Both the position numbers and the translations under genes were made by a program. A stretch of 64,000 nt of DNA from Chloranthus sessilifolius (Eukaryota; Streptophyta; Magnoliopsida; Chloranthales; Chloranthaceae). Under the pieces are notes generated by a model. That model saw only the letters and a list, made by a program, of their open reading frames with translations. It ran no database searches and was not told where the DNA came from. Within the stretch, counting starts at the first letter, position 1, and each line of letters opens with the position of its first letter. The DNA lies in NCBI GenBank assembly GCA_021018995.1, contig CM037587.1, forward strand, positions 87,169,251-87,233,250. Direction: 5' to 3'. Shown here piece after piece: positions 21,676 through 32,660 of the stretch.

Positions 21676-23074
21676 ATATCTTCTAGAGGAAGGGGCCGAC
21701 CAAGGGGCGGCCATAGTAGAAGTTTGCGTAGTCGAGATGATTTTATCTCGGATACCAATAGAGTGCCTATCGGAGATAGAGGGGCTTCAAGCAGTGGTGG
21801 CCAAGGGAGCCAAGATCAGGCAGAGACTCAGGATCACGATCGTCAGGATAGAGATCAGAGAGAACAAGAAAGAGTCAGAGAAAGAAACGAAGACAGAGAG
21901 GAGCGTCAGAGGATGATGCACACTATGGAAACCATGGCAACTGCCATGGCACAGCAGGCAGCATCCTTGGCAGCTCATACTGCCCAGGAGTAGCATCAGC
22001 CACCGACACCTCCAGTGGCTGCGATACCGCCAGTGTCTTCTGCATTTACTGAGTTTAGGAGGATGAGACCCCCTAGCTTTTCGAGGCAGGCGGAGCCCAT
22101 GGCAGCTGAGAACATGTTGAGTGAAATGGAGAAGGTGTTAAGTGTGCTCACATGTACGGAGGACGAGAGCGTCCGTTGGGCAACCTATATGTTGGATGGA
22201 GAGGCTGGGCCTTGGTGGAAGTCCGTTTCACGGACTATGGCTCAGGAGACTCCAGATTTGCCATGGACTTGGGATGAATTCGTGGAGGAATTCAATAAAC
22301 AGTACTTCCCAAAAGTGGTGAGAAACCAAATGGAGATTCAATTTCTATAGCTTACTCAAGGGAAGATGACTGTTAGAGAGTATGGGGTAGAGTTCATGCG
22401 ATTCGCTCGCTTCGCGCCTGACTACATCATCACAGAGATGATAAGAGCAAAGAGGTTTCAGCAAGGGTTGAGATCATACGTGAGGGGAGGAGTAGCACCA
22501 TTTCAGCCAAGGACCTATGGAGATGTCATGAGCAAGGCCTCGGTGGTAGAGGAATAAAATAATAACAAGTACCGGCAGAGGGAGCAGCAAGAAAGGTGGA
22601 ATACAGACCAAAGTAGAATAGGGAACTACGAGCCGATGAACAAAACGCCGAGATTCATAGTAGGCAATCAGAAACCACCGTTCCAAGGAGATTATGGGAG
22701 ACCGGCGTAGTAGACCAACCAGCAAAAATTTCCATTGCTTGCGTCGGGGAGGCCGATGAGATATGAGAGTGTTGCTATTACTACCGGAGCTACAGTTACA
22801 CAAGGGTTCTCGCGAGCAGCTTCTTCCACACCTCGTGAGACGTGTGCCAAGTGTAGCAAGTCTCACAGGACAGCGGACTGTAGACAAGGAACTCAGGGTT
22901 GTTTTAGATGTGTCAAGGTGGGCCACTTGATCAAGAAGTGCCTTGAGATGAACAAAGGGAAGGCGGCTTCAGCTCCTATTCCACAACCAATACAAGCAAG
23001 GAAGCTGATCGTCCAAGGAAGAGCCTACGCAGTTACAGCTCAAGAGGCTCATAATACAAACGATGTAATTCAAG
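21676..23074 (+). pseudogene. Element B gag (start codon lost, several stops)
   Basis: The expected ATG is ATA at 21676; the following SSRGRGRPRGG-type start is kept. The frame then stays collinear with D gag through the capsid core (EAGPWWKSVSR, FNKQYFPKVVRNQMEIQFL, VREYGVEFMRFARFAPDY) to a zinc knuckle region near 22840-22950 (CAKCSKSHRTADC, then CFRCVKVGHLIKKC, with one Gly-to-Val change). Stops at 21991, 22348, 22708 and 22711 are CAG-to-TAG relative to D; 22555 is GAA-to-TAA. Gag would form the virus-like particle. The coding region ends at CAA|G, where the intron-like segment starts. Confidence 0.88.
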
Positions 23075-23218
23075 GTGAGCTTTCTTTTAAATAAAGAATT
23101 TCAATTCTTGAAATTTTTAGATAGAGAAGGTGCATCCATATAGAAAATATAAGAGAACTTGCATGTAATAAATTATAGTATGATGATAGACATTATATAT
23201 GTGTGTATATATGATTTG
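23075..23218 (+). other. Intron-like segment between gag and pol (B), acceptor mutated
   Basis: After CAAG the sequence is GTGAGC..., and unspliced reading gives GELSFK and a stop within 24 bases. At its far end, TGATTTG|GTACG corresponds to GGTTAG|GTACG in element D, so the AG acceptor is TG here. Removing the 144 bp joins Q-G-T-L and continues into protease in frame. The segment is AT-rich with in-frame stops, unlike its coding flanks. This copy could no longer splice at the ancestral site. Confidence 0.7.
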
Positions 23219-26200
23219 GTACGTTACAAATTTATAAGAAGGGAAGCGACGTGGCATACGAAGCTCGAGTGTTGATAGACCCGGGGTCTACCCACTCATT
23301 TGTTACCCCTCGCTTCACAAAGAGGATGAAAGTCGACCCAGAGGAGTTAGACTTTGTATTAACCATGACCGTTCATACTGGGAAATCGGTTGATACCGAA
23401 AATGGTTGCAACTCCGTGATCATGAGGGTCATGGATGGAGACGTCTTTGAGCTACCGGTGAACCTAATTCTGTTAGACATGCAAGGATTCGACGTGATCC
23501 TTGGCATGGATTGGCTGTCAACTCACTGTGCGACGGTAGATTGCAAGAATAAGGTCATCATCTTTAGACCCAATACGAGGAGATCATTTAGATTTCGAGG
23601 AGAGAGGTCGACACACATGCCACTTATCGCGGCAGTCAGGGCCGAGCAATTGATCAGAAAAGGGAGTAGTGGATACTTGACATTTTTGAAGGAGCATAAA
23701 GAGGAGAAGAATGCTATCTCTGAGATACCAGTTGTGCGAGACTTCGCCGATGTATTTTTGGAGGAGTTACCCGGATTACCTCCAGAGAGGGAAGTAGAAT
23801 TTGCCATCAACTTAGCACTAGGAACGGAGCCTATTTCTAAAGCACCATACAGAATGGCTCCTGCTAAGTTGAAGGAGTTAAAGGAGAAGTTACAAGAACT
23901 AATGGACAAGGGGTTTGTTAGACCGAGCGTGTCTCCATGGGGAGCACCGGTCTTGTTTGTAAAGAAGAAAGATGGGTCAATGCATCTATGCATTGACTAT
24001 CGATAATTGAACAAACTTACCATTAAGAATCGATACCCTTTGCCTAGGATAGATGACCTGTTTGATCAACTGTAAGGAGCAAGGTATTTCTCTAAGATCA
24101 ATCTGAAATCTGGATACCATCAGTTGAGAGTCAAGGCAGAGGATATTCAGAAGACTGCATTCAGGACTCGGTACGGACACTATGAATTTCTAGTGATGCC
24201 GTTTGGGTTGACAAATGCCCCAGCATCATTCATGGATCTGATGAATAGGGTGTTTAAACCACACCTAGACTCTTGTGTCGTAGTGTTGTTGACGACATCC
24301 TGATCTATTCAAAATCAGAAGAAGAGCATGAGAAGCATTTGAGAATAGCCCTACAGACTCTACGTGAACACCAGTTATACGCCAAGCTCAGCAAGTGCGA
24401 GTTTTGGTTAGAAGAAGTTAACTTTTTGGGGCATGTCATCTCAAAGCATGGTGTCACAGTAGATCCAGCAAAAATCAAAGCAGTGGTCAGTTGGGAGCAA
24501 CCAAAGACCGTGACCGATGTCCATAGTTTCCTTGGATTAGCGGGTTACTATCGACGTTTCGTTGAAAATTTTTTAAAGATATCAGGACCACTCACGAGAC
24601 TTACACGGAAAGACGTAAGGTTCGAATGGAGTGAGGCATGCGGGAAGAATTTTCAAGAACTCAAGAAGAGACTCACTTCAGCTCCAGTACTGGCGATTCC
24701 TTCAGGCAGTGGAGGGTTCGTAGTATACAGTGATGCTTCATATACTGGTTTGGGCTGTGTGCTTAATCAACACAGAAAGGTGATAGCGTATGGATCTAGA
24801 CAGTTGAAAGAGCATGAGAAGAATTATCCAACACATGACCTAGAATTAGCAGCGGTCATATTTGCGCTGAAGAATTGGAGACATTACCTGTACGATGAGA
24901 CCTTTAAGATCTTCACCGATCATAAAAGCCTCAGATATCTATTTACATAGAAGGAACTAAACATGAGGTAGCGCAGATAGATGGAGTTCCTCAAGGACTA
25001 TGACTGTTCTATACAGTACCATCCAAGCAAGGCTAATGTAGTAGCCGATGCCTTGAGTCGAAAGAGTTCAGCTCAGTTGGCTAGTTTGATTTTGGGTATG
25101 CACAGATGGAAGTTGCTTGACGATCTGGCACTATATGATGCGAGCATCGAGTCGCAAGCTACAGGAGCCTTCTTGGCTAATATATCAGTGAGACCGGTGA
25201 TATTTGAGCATATCCATGAGCTACAGATGAAAGACCCGGCGCTAACAAAGATTCGTCAAGACGTAACTGAAGGCATTACGTCTAATTTTTTGATCAAGGA
25301 GGATGGTTCCTTATTGTTCAAGGGCCGTCTTTGTATTCTGGACAATGCCGATCTGCGGTGAATAATTCTTGATGAATCACACAAAACAAGCTATGCTATC
25401 CACCCGAGAAGCACAAAGATGTATCAAGATTTAAAAAAGAATTACTGGTGGAGAGGCTTGAAATAAGATGTGGCAGAGTACGTATCGCGATATTTGACGT
25501 GTTAGTAAGTCAAGATCGATCATAGACATCCCGCAGGCTTATTGCAGCCTCTACCTATATCGGAATGGAAGTGGGACACAATCTCTATAGACTTCATTGT
25601 TGGACTACCGCATACTGCAAAGATGTACAATGCCATTTGGGTAGTGGTCGATCGATTAACCAAGTCAGCGCACTTCTTGCCTTACAACACGATGTACACG
25701 GCGAGAAAACTGGTAGAGCTTTATATGAAAGAGATTATCCGTTTGCATGGGATTTCGAGTAGCATTGTTTTAGACCGTGACCCATTGTATACATTAAAGT
25801 TTTGGAAGAAATTTCAAGAAGGAATGGGAACACGACTAGATTTCAGTACGGCATTCCATCCACAAACCGACGGGCAAACGGAGAGAGTCAATCAGATCAT
25901 TGAGGGCATGCTTAGGGAATGTATGTTAGAATTGCAAGGATCGTGGGATCAGCACCTACCGTTGATTGAGTTTGCATATAGCAACAGTTTTCAGACGAGC
26001 ATTGGGATGGCACCATATGAAGCTCTTTAAGGACGGCGATGTAGATCGCCCATCAATTGGGAAGAAACCGGGGAGAAATTTGTTTTGGGACCCGAAATAC
26101 TTGAAGATAATGCCACCTATGTTCGTATGATAAGGGCAAAACTCAAAGCGGCTCAGAGCAGACAGAAAAGTTACGCCGATATCAAGCGGACGAGTGTAGA

Positions 26201-26633
26201 CTTTAAGGTGGGTGAACATGTGTTCGTGAAAGTGTCACCTATGAAGGGGGTGATGAGATTTGGAAAGAGAGGGAAGTTAAGTCCCCGCTATCTTGGACCA
26301 TTTGAGGTTCTGGGTCGAGTAGGGGAAGTTGCTTACCGCATTGGATTGCCACCGTTATTTGATCAGGTACACAATGCGTTCCACGTATCTATGCTCAGGA
26401 AGTATCTTAATGGCCCTGATCACGTGTTGAGTGGCAAATCATTTGCGATGCATGAAGATATGAGCATGATTGAAGAGCCGACGGAGATTATAGATCGAAA
26501 GGAATAAGTGTTGCGGACAAAAGTGATTCCATTAGTACTTGTTCGATGGAAATATCATCCGGCCGAGGAAGCTACATGGGAACGAGAGGCCGAAGTGAAA
26601 GAACAGTATCTGGACTTGTTTGCGATAGCTTGA
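23219..26633 (+). pseudogene. Element B pol (protease, RT, RNase H, integrase, chromodomain-like tail)
   Basis: Protease active site [10 protein letters not shown] is near 23270. RT runs from about 23830, with [13 protein letters not shown], then VDDILIYS near 24290, where a one-base deletion breaks the frame. RNase H has [15 protein letters not shown] (24725-24770) and [10 protein letters not shown] (24915-24945). The integrase zinc finger covers 25370-25510, with core residues in DFIVGLP, LDRDPLY and QTERVNQ. The GPF motif is near 26298 and the tail is 26500-26633. Stops at 24004, 24074, 24949, 24970, 25360, 25466, 25502, 25505 and 26507 are C-to-T changes of CAA, CAG or CGA; 26030 is a TAC-to-TAA change. 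It is clearly dead. Confidence 0.93.
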
Positions 26634-26905
26634 GAGTCACAATTGTATCACTGCAAGCATGTTTGCGAATTTAAAAACCATATATTGTAATCCAATGTCG
26701 ATCGTTTGATCAATTTATTCAAGAGAAACAGTTTCAATCCGCATAGCATTCCTAATGCAATGTCGAATGCGTAGTTATAATTCATCATAGCCATGACATG
26801 GCCGTGATGACGTGTTTTGCAAAATCGATGACCAACTGATCATGAGTTACCAAGAAACCAAATGAGACATGAGAATAAGGAATTTCTGAAAAAAAAAAAA
26901 AAAAT

Positions 26906-27362
26906 TTGATCAAAACCGATTAATCGATTTGGGAATTCGATTAATCGATTTTGGTCGATTAGTCGACTGGCATACGCCAGTGAGTGGAGATTGAATGGGG
27001 ATTCAGGAAATTAACAAAGAGAAATTTCGATTAATCGACTTGGGTTTCGATTAATCGATCTGGAAAGTCGATTAATCGAGTTACTTGTGAATTTTGGGAA
27101 AATTTGAAGAACATTACGACTTCGATTAATCAAAGTGAAATTCGATTAATCGATTTTGGGATTTCGATTAATTAACTGGCATGCGCCAGTGAGCTCGAAA
27201 AGTTGAAATTTTAAGTGACCACGATTTCGATTAATCGAAATGGATTCGATTAATCGATTTTGAGTTTCGATTAATCGATTTTGGAAATCGATTAATCGAT
27301 TTCACGTGGCTGAACTTAGTTTTGAAACTCGATTAATCGATTTTAGAAATCGATTAATCGAA
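26906..27362. repeat. Palindrome array upstream of the aORF promoter (B), TCGATTAATCGA type
   Basis: About 18 copies of CGATTAATCG or one-base variants lie between the end of pol and the TATA box at 27375, the last copy ending only about 12 bp before it. Embedded are two copies of a small hairpin, CTGGCATACGCCAG and CTGGCATGCGCCAG (about 26969 and 27177). The same motif fills the LTR leader intron of B and D. Confidence 0.88.
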
Positions 27363-27374
27363 TCGGGGCCTACA

Positions 27375-27382
27375 TATATAAG
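27375..27382 (+). promoter_or_regulatory. Internal TATA box for the aORF (B)
   Basis: TATATAAG lies 235 bp before the aORF ATG; element D has TATATATAAA at exactly the same distance, and C has TATATATATGG at 265 bp. A 5' leader with CCTAAG|GTAAACCCTAG, donor-like, follows. The conservation of position supports a real subgenomic promoter. Confidence 0.6.
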
Positions 27383-27609
27383 TCGAAGGGGGATTTCTCC
27401 CCATTTAAAAATTTTGGGGTTTTCATTCTTGCGTGCCACTTCGTTTTCCTCTTCGACCGACTGTGCACCTAGGGTTTTTGGGCGTTTTGGATTAATTTCA
27501 GATCGAAATCGTTTGACATTGGATCGAATACCTAAGGTAAACCCTAGATTTTTACTTTCTTTCCTTTTCAAGCCATCAAACCCTAGTTTTTTTCTTGATT
27601 TATCACAAA

Positions 27610-29117
27610 ATGCCACCTAAAACCCAATTGTCTTCTTAGAAGGCGACATCCAAACTCCCGGTCCGGCGTAAGAACTCCGCACCACCACCACCTACCCCAT
27701 CGCCCGTAAGAACCCCATCACCGTCGGCATCGGATACCACATCCGGTTTGACGAGCGCATCTTCGCTCGAGTCTTCACCAATTCCACCACCACCCGAAAA
27801 CGTCCCCCAACCAAATGAATGGTGGGCGGCTAAGAAATTCGAAGATGAATATATCTTCGATGTGGAATTGTTTACCAACCCCGACGTTGAGGGTGAGACC
27901 CAATGGGCTCGAAATTACTTGGTGAAGGCGGGCCTTGGCAATCTCTTAAAACCACTCCATGGGTCTTACTACCCTAGACTGGTTCGCCTATTTTACCAAG
28001 GCTTGGAGGAGGGTCCTACCGACGACATTGTTACGACCACGATTGATGGTCGTGACTATACCTTCACCCGTCGCCACATCCACGAAGCCCTAGAATGTTA
28101 TTTGGACTTCATGCCTGAGACCACCCTCTTTCCACCCTTCGCGGAAGAGGTGAGATTCAAAGAAATTATGACCCGAATGACCAATGGGAAGAAAGGGTCG
28201 GGATCCTCTATTAGGAGGGTCGATCTCCCCATTACATGTGGATGCTTGAATCCATAATCAAGTGCAACCTCTACCCGATGCACCACGACACTGAGCGGGT
28301 GGAGTTAGTTCAACAGGCCTTGTACGCGGCCTTCTGTGGCCGTTGGTTTGACGCTACCAAGATCATCCTAGAGGGGATGGTCTATATAAAAGGGAAATTT
28401 GAGGCCCAAAGAAAAGATGCCATATGCTCGCCTCATTTCGAGCATGCTGGGGTGTTACTCTGACGCTCCACGATACGCCATCTCGCCTCATGAGGAGTGA
28501 GCTACGGATCACCTGAAGCATTACTCGATCGCTTCATGGGGTCGTAGTTGTCAGTTGCTTAAGCGGACCCTACCAGCTCAGGGCCCAGCACCAGCACCCA
28601 CAGCAGCACCAGTAGCACCACCACCACCCACACCACCATATTAGGACCCACCTGTGGGGGGAGCACACCCCATTGATCCACCAGCTGAGGGGGCACCCTC
28701 CCACACCACCGCATTGCCTACACCGCCGTCGCAGTCAGCAGCTGCCACACCGACTTCTTCATACCGTCGGCGAGCGGCTCGCCCGGCGCCCACTATAGAG
28801 GATGTGTTGGCTCGGATGGAAGCCAACAACGAGAGGATGAACTGGCGGATGGACTTCTTGATGTACCACACCCTACAGCACATCTATCCATTGGATTACC
28901 AGCAGCGCCTCGTGCAGGAGGAGGCGTGGACTGCGGGCTAGACCACTTTTCATATGGGTGCCCCTTTTCACGCGAGTACCTCTACTGCCAACTCATCTTG
29001 CTCGGTGCCCTGACCCTCTTGAGACAAGTCGACCACCGCCGAGACGAGCAGCCACCACCACCAGCAATGACCAGTCCAGCAGCCCCCACACTGACTCACA
29101 GAGAGGGGACGGCGTGA
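27610..29117 (+). pseudogene. Element B extra ORF (aORF), broken
   Basis: It starts ATGCCACCTAAAACCC at 27610 and is collinear with the D aORF to the stop at 29117. A basic, Pro-rich N terminus leads to a globular domain (NEWWAAKKFEDEYIFDVELF, then GSYYPRLVRLFYQGL and TTTIDGRDYTFTRRH). Then come a Pro-rich linker and a C-terminal helix, TIEDVLARMEANNERMN. The domain resembles the family annotated in databases as a putative plant transposon protein; I cannot run a search. A stop at 27637, a frameshift near 28230 and further stops (such as 28498 and 28642) disable it. Function unknown. Confidence 0.75.
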
Positions 29118-29410
29118 GCACCTGACGATGGTGTTATTTTGTGATCACTTATTGGATATTTTGTACTGTTTTATTTAAATTGTCAATTGTAAGTAGCGAG
29201 AACAGTAAATGAAACTCTATAAATTTTGGAAATTGATAATGAAATCTAATTCATTTTGAGAAATTCATTGCATTACTTTCTATTTCTTGCACTGTGTGAG
29301 GTATACGTCGTCTTTTGTGTGTGGGTACGCGACACCCTAGTGTGTGGGGTACCCAACCGACGCACCTTTTGGATTATTTTCAAGGATGAAAATTTCCAAG
29401 GTGGGGATAA
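29118..29410 (+). other. Element B 3' untranslated region and polypurine tract
   Basis: This is noncoding sequence ending in CAAGGATGAAAATTTCC and the polypurine tract AGGTGGGGATAA (29399-29410) immediately before the LTR. The GATGAAAATTTC...GGGG arrangement is typical of the 3' end of Tekay/Del internal regions; the tract primes plus-strand DNA synthesis. Confidence 0.8.
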
Positions 29411-31924
29411 TGTAGTATCCTGAAATTTTGAGTGTTTAACAGTGACCTCAGCATTCATGCCCGACTGGTCGTAGGTTTGACCAAGTGATGGTCAAACAGT
29501 GGACTCATGAAGTAATGAACTAATGTGATGTTAATATGACTTAAGTGTGGTGTGTAGTGTGAGTTAATGGTCACGTACACCTATCTCTGGTACATGTGTT
29601 TAACACACAAGCTGGAAAGAGAATAAAAGGGTTTAATAACCCTAGGTTTCATTTATTTGGTTGTTGAAGAGAGTTAAGAAGAGAGAGACAGAGAGAGGTA
29701 GTAAAGAGGAGTTATGGAAGCTAGGTGTTAATGCAAATCAAGAGGAAGATTGAGCATTGATTGCCGGATTCAATGCGTTAGGATCGTTGAAGCAAAAGCT
29801 GGAACCCTAGCCATCAAACCCAACAAATCAATCCTTTAAAGGATTTATTGAGGTGAGTTTTATTAGAATTAAATGCATAAATGTCTGATGGTTAAATGCA
29901 GTCAAGTATGGTTTAAATGGTAGATTAAAGACTTAGAAAAGAAAGAAAATAGAAAAAGGAAAAGGTTTGAAAGAACAGCCCGAAAGGGGGCTGAATCTGG
30001 CCAAATCGATTAATCGAAATTGGGATTCGATTAATCGATTTTGGTCTAGAAGTTGAAAAGTCAGGGATGCCCGATTTTGATTAATTGATTTGGAAATCGA
30101 TTAATCGATGTTGAAGGTCGATTAATCGATTTAGAAATCGACTAATCGACTGGGTACCTCCAGTGGCTGGAGAAACAAGACCTGGGGAAATCGACTAATC
30201 GAGTTGGGAAATCGATTAATGGATTTTTGATTTCGATTAATCAATTTGGGATCGACTAATGGATTTCGGACTTTGACCACTCGACTTGAGAATCGACTTT
30301 ACTATGTTGGGAATTTCGATTAATCGATTTTGGATCTCGATTAATCGATTTGGCTTTTGATTAATCGATTTTGGGAATCGATTAATCGATGTTGGCAGTT
30401 TCACTTGACTTTCTAGTTTGACCTTGAGATTCATGGAGGGTCTAGGACCTTCTTTATTACATCTTTAGTGATGTGTTGCATGTGTTGTGATGTACCATAG
30501 GTGGTACGTGTGAAAGCAAGCACAAGGAGCCGCGTGGGACCTTGAGGCTTGGACCTTCGGAGACCTGAGGTAGGGAACACCTTGAACATGTACTTTAATT
30601 GCAAGAGCATGTATGTAGTGATATAGAACTCAAACTGAAAATGTTTTATCTATGTAAATCTTTGTGAAAAGGGTGCGTGTGTGACACCATGAATGTAATA
30701 AAGGCATCTGTGTGATGCGAGTAACTGAGATTAAGTAATCAAATGAGAATGAGACATCCCCAGGCGATGAGAAAGTAACAAAAGCATCAATGTGATGCGA
30801 GTAAATTAGACATCCCAGGGATATAAATAAGATTGAATAACTACTGTTAGGCCTAACTGATATAAGATAGCACTTTACACGGTGAACAACTATATGTAAA
30901 GCACATATTATTTTTGTTATTTGAGGTTTGATTAGAATACCCCACCGACGTGGCGGGATACCCACGACTGACTCGGCAGGATATCCGTGACCGGTACAAC
31001 GGCCAATCCATACACCAGTGCAGAGGTCTATCCATACACAGTAAGTACATCCCAAGGATGTTGAGATGAGATTTAACCCCGTCGCCTATTGAGAAAGGGG
31101 CTTGGGTGGTATTCTCAAGGAATACATATAACAACTATCTATTTAGGCAACGATGGTGGGTATTCCATCGGGGCTCGATGCTATATTGCTCGCGATTACT
31201 TAAGTTAAAGATTTAAGTTTTGCTTTAGGCCTGTTCAGTGTCATTCATGATAAATCAACAGTAAAGTAAGACATACTAATTACCAGTAAGCTTAAATGCA
31301 AATCACCATCTTTTAAACTGTTTTCTAGCAAATGCATAGACATATCATGCTTGAATATCATGGAATATATGTGAGATTTTGATTTATATGTTCATTGTGT
31401 TGTTCCCTATTGAGCTAGGATGTAGCTCACCCCTTTAGACTATACGTCGCAGGTCCATTGTTAGCAGCGGCCGAGGCTTTGGGAGACGTAGATCAGTGTG
31501 ATTCGGATTACGTGCCTGGGGACGAGTTAGAGCCTCCTCCCGAGGACTTCTTCTACGAGACTCTGCTGTGTACTTTGATAGAGAGTCAGTTTTGAGAGCT
31601 GATTGTACGGCTTGGTATGTCAAGCCTTTATTTTTGATAAACAATATAAATAGATAGAGATAATTCTTTTGGGTGAACCATCTGGGGTGATCTGTTTATC
31701 ACTGATGGTTCGGATCGGTTCTCTGTTCATGCAGTGGCATGAAAGTAGAACTATCTTTTGTATGTGCCAGATGGGCATATTGACTTTGCCATTTTACGCG
31801 GTTATTTTCTTTATCTCTTTATTATTGCTTGTTATACTAATATTTCGTACATATCCATGGGGCACGGTCTGGAGGATCGTGCTGATGGCACGGGTTTCGG
31901 GGTGCCAGAATTCGGGCTATCACA
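29411..31924 (+). repeat. Element B 3' LTR (2514 bp)
   Basis: The LTR is complete, TGTAGTATCC...GCTATCACA. A TATA-like AATAAAAGGG (about 29621) is followed by a GAGAGAGA leader. The donor GAG|GTGAGT is at 29852/29853, the ATTAAT palindrome array at 30003-30395, and the GGATATCC module at about 30945-31015. The hairpin TGAGCTAGGATGTAGCTCA is near 31413-31431, with acceptor GTCGCAG ending 31452 (intron about 1600 bp). The acidic frame then reads DSDYVPGDELEPPPEDFF, with its usual stop changed to Tyr. GGCACGGGTTTCGGGGTGCC, a perfect-stem hairpin, precedes the terminus. Confidence 0.93.
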
Positions 31925-32660
31925 GGACCACCATGGTGCACTTTTTATAATTCCATGAGCTCCACAGCTTGCCTCTAAATTCTTTCTTGGCTCTCATTAC
32001 TTGGATTGCTGCACTAAGCTGCAGTTTATTGCTAGTTATAAAAACACACTTAAAAAGTAATTATTAGGTAGCTCAAAGGTCTATCAAAGGCTAGGTTAGG
32101 AGGTGGAAAGTGGCATAAATCAATGATTAACATACCCCCAAACCTAATCTTTGCTAGTCCTCGAGCAAAGGAAAAATAAAATAGTTATTCTAAAAAATAT
32201 AAATGTCACTTTCATAGGGAGCACGGATGCATTTAGCTTATGCATCAAGTCTTTTAAACCTCTAGGTGATCCCTAGTGGAGGAGTGAAGTCTCCTGAGAG
32301 TTTTCAGTGAAGATACCCACAAACTTTCCAATTAAACAGTTAAGTATAGTGCAGCCAATGACAAAACAAATTTTAATAAATAAAACTTCATTCCACACCT
32401 ATTCTTTAAAAATCAAGCGAGTTTAAAATAGTAATGCAAACAATTTTAACACTCAAATCAGCATGTACTTCTATCACAGCCAATCAGTTTATATCAAGAA
32501 CACCATTTGTGAAAATAAGTATTAAGCTCACCATTAATTCAAAAATAAGGTTTAGGCATTGCCCAATAAGTTTAAATTTCAGACCCAATCCTCACCAGGG
32601 CTATCTCTCAACAATGAAAATCCAAGGTGTTCACATTCTTATCAACTTAAGATCAGTTGT
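31925..32660 (-). mobile_element. Athila-like element: 5' part of the 3' LTR and end of the internal region
   Basis: This is the continuation of the Athila element after element B. On the - strand a polypurine-like AGGTTTGGGGGTA (about 32132-32145) precedes TGTTAATC, the probable LTR start at about 32131. So 31930-32131 belongs to the LTR and 32132-32660 to the 3' noncoding internal region. No frame with recognisable protein is seen. It ends at the GTTGT target of element C (32656-32660). Confidence 0.65.

Larger units (their letters stand above)
20766..31924 (+). mobile_element. Element B: Tekay/Del chromovirus with extra ORF, nested in the Athila LTR
   Basis: It begins TGTAATATCG and ends GGGCTATCACA. 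Flanks are GGCCC (20761-20765) and GGACC (31925-31929), a 5-bp duplication with one later change. Order: truncated 5' LTR, primer site, gag, intron-like segment, pol, palindrome array, TATA box, aORF, polypurine tract (29399-29410), full 3' LTR. It is the same family as element D. It cannot be autonomous: the gag start codon is lost, pol is frameshifted, and the 5' LTR lacks about 1.7 kb. Confidence 0.93.

Noticed and set aside
26906..27362. Could the palindrome arrays be a CRISPR array?
   Set aside because: Spacers vary in length, repeats are 10-14 bp palindromes with many variants, and this is plant nuclear transposon DNA.
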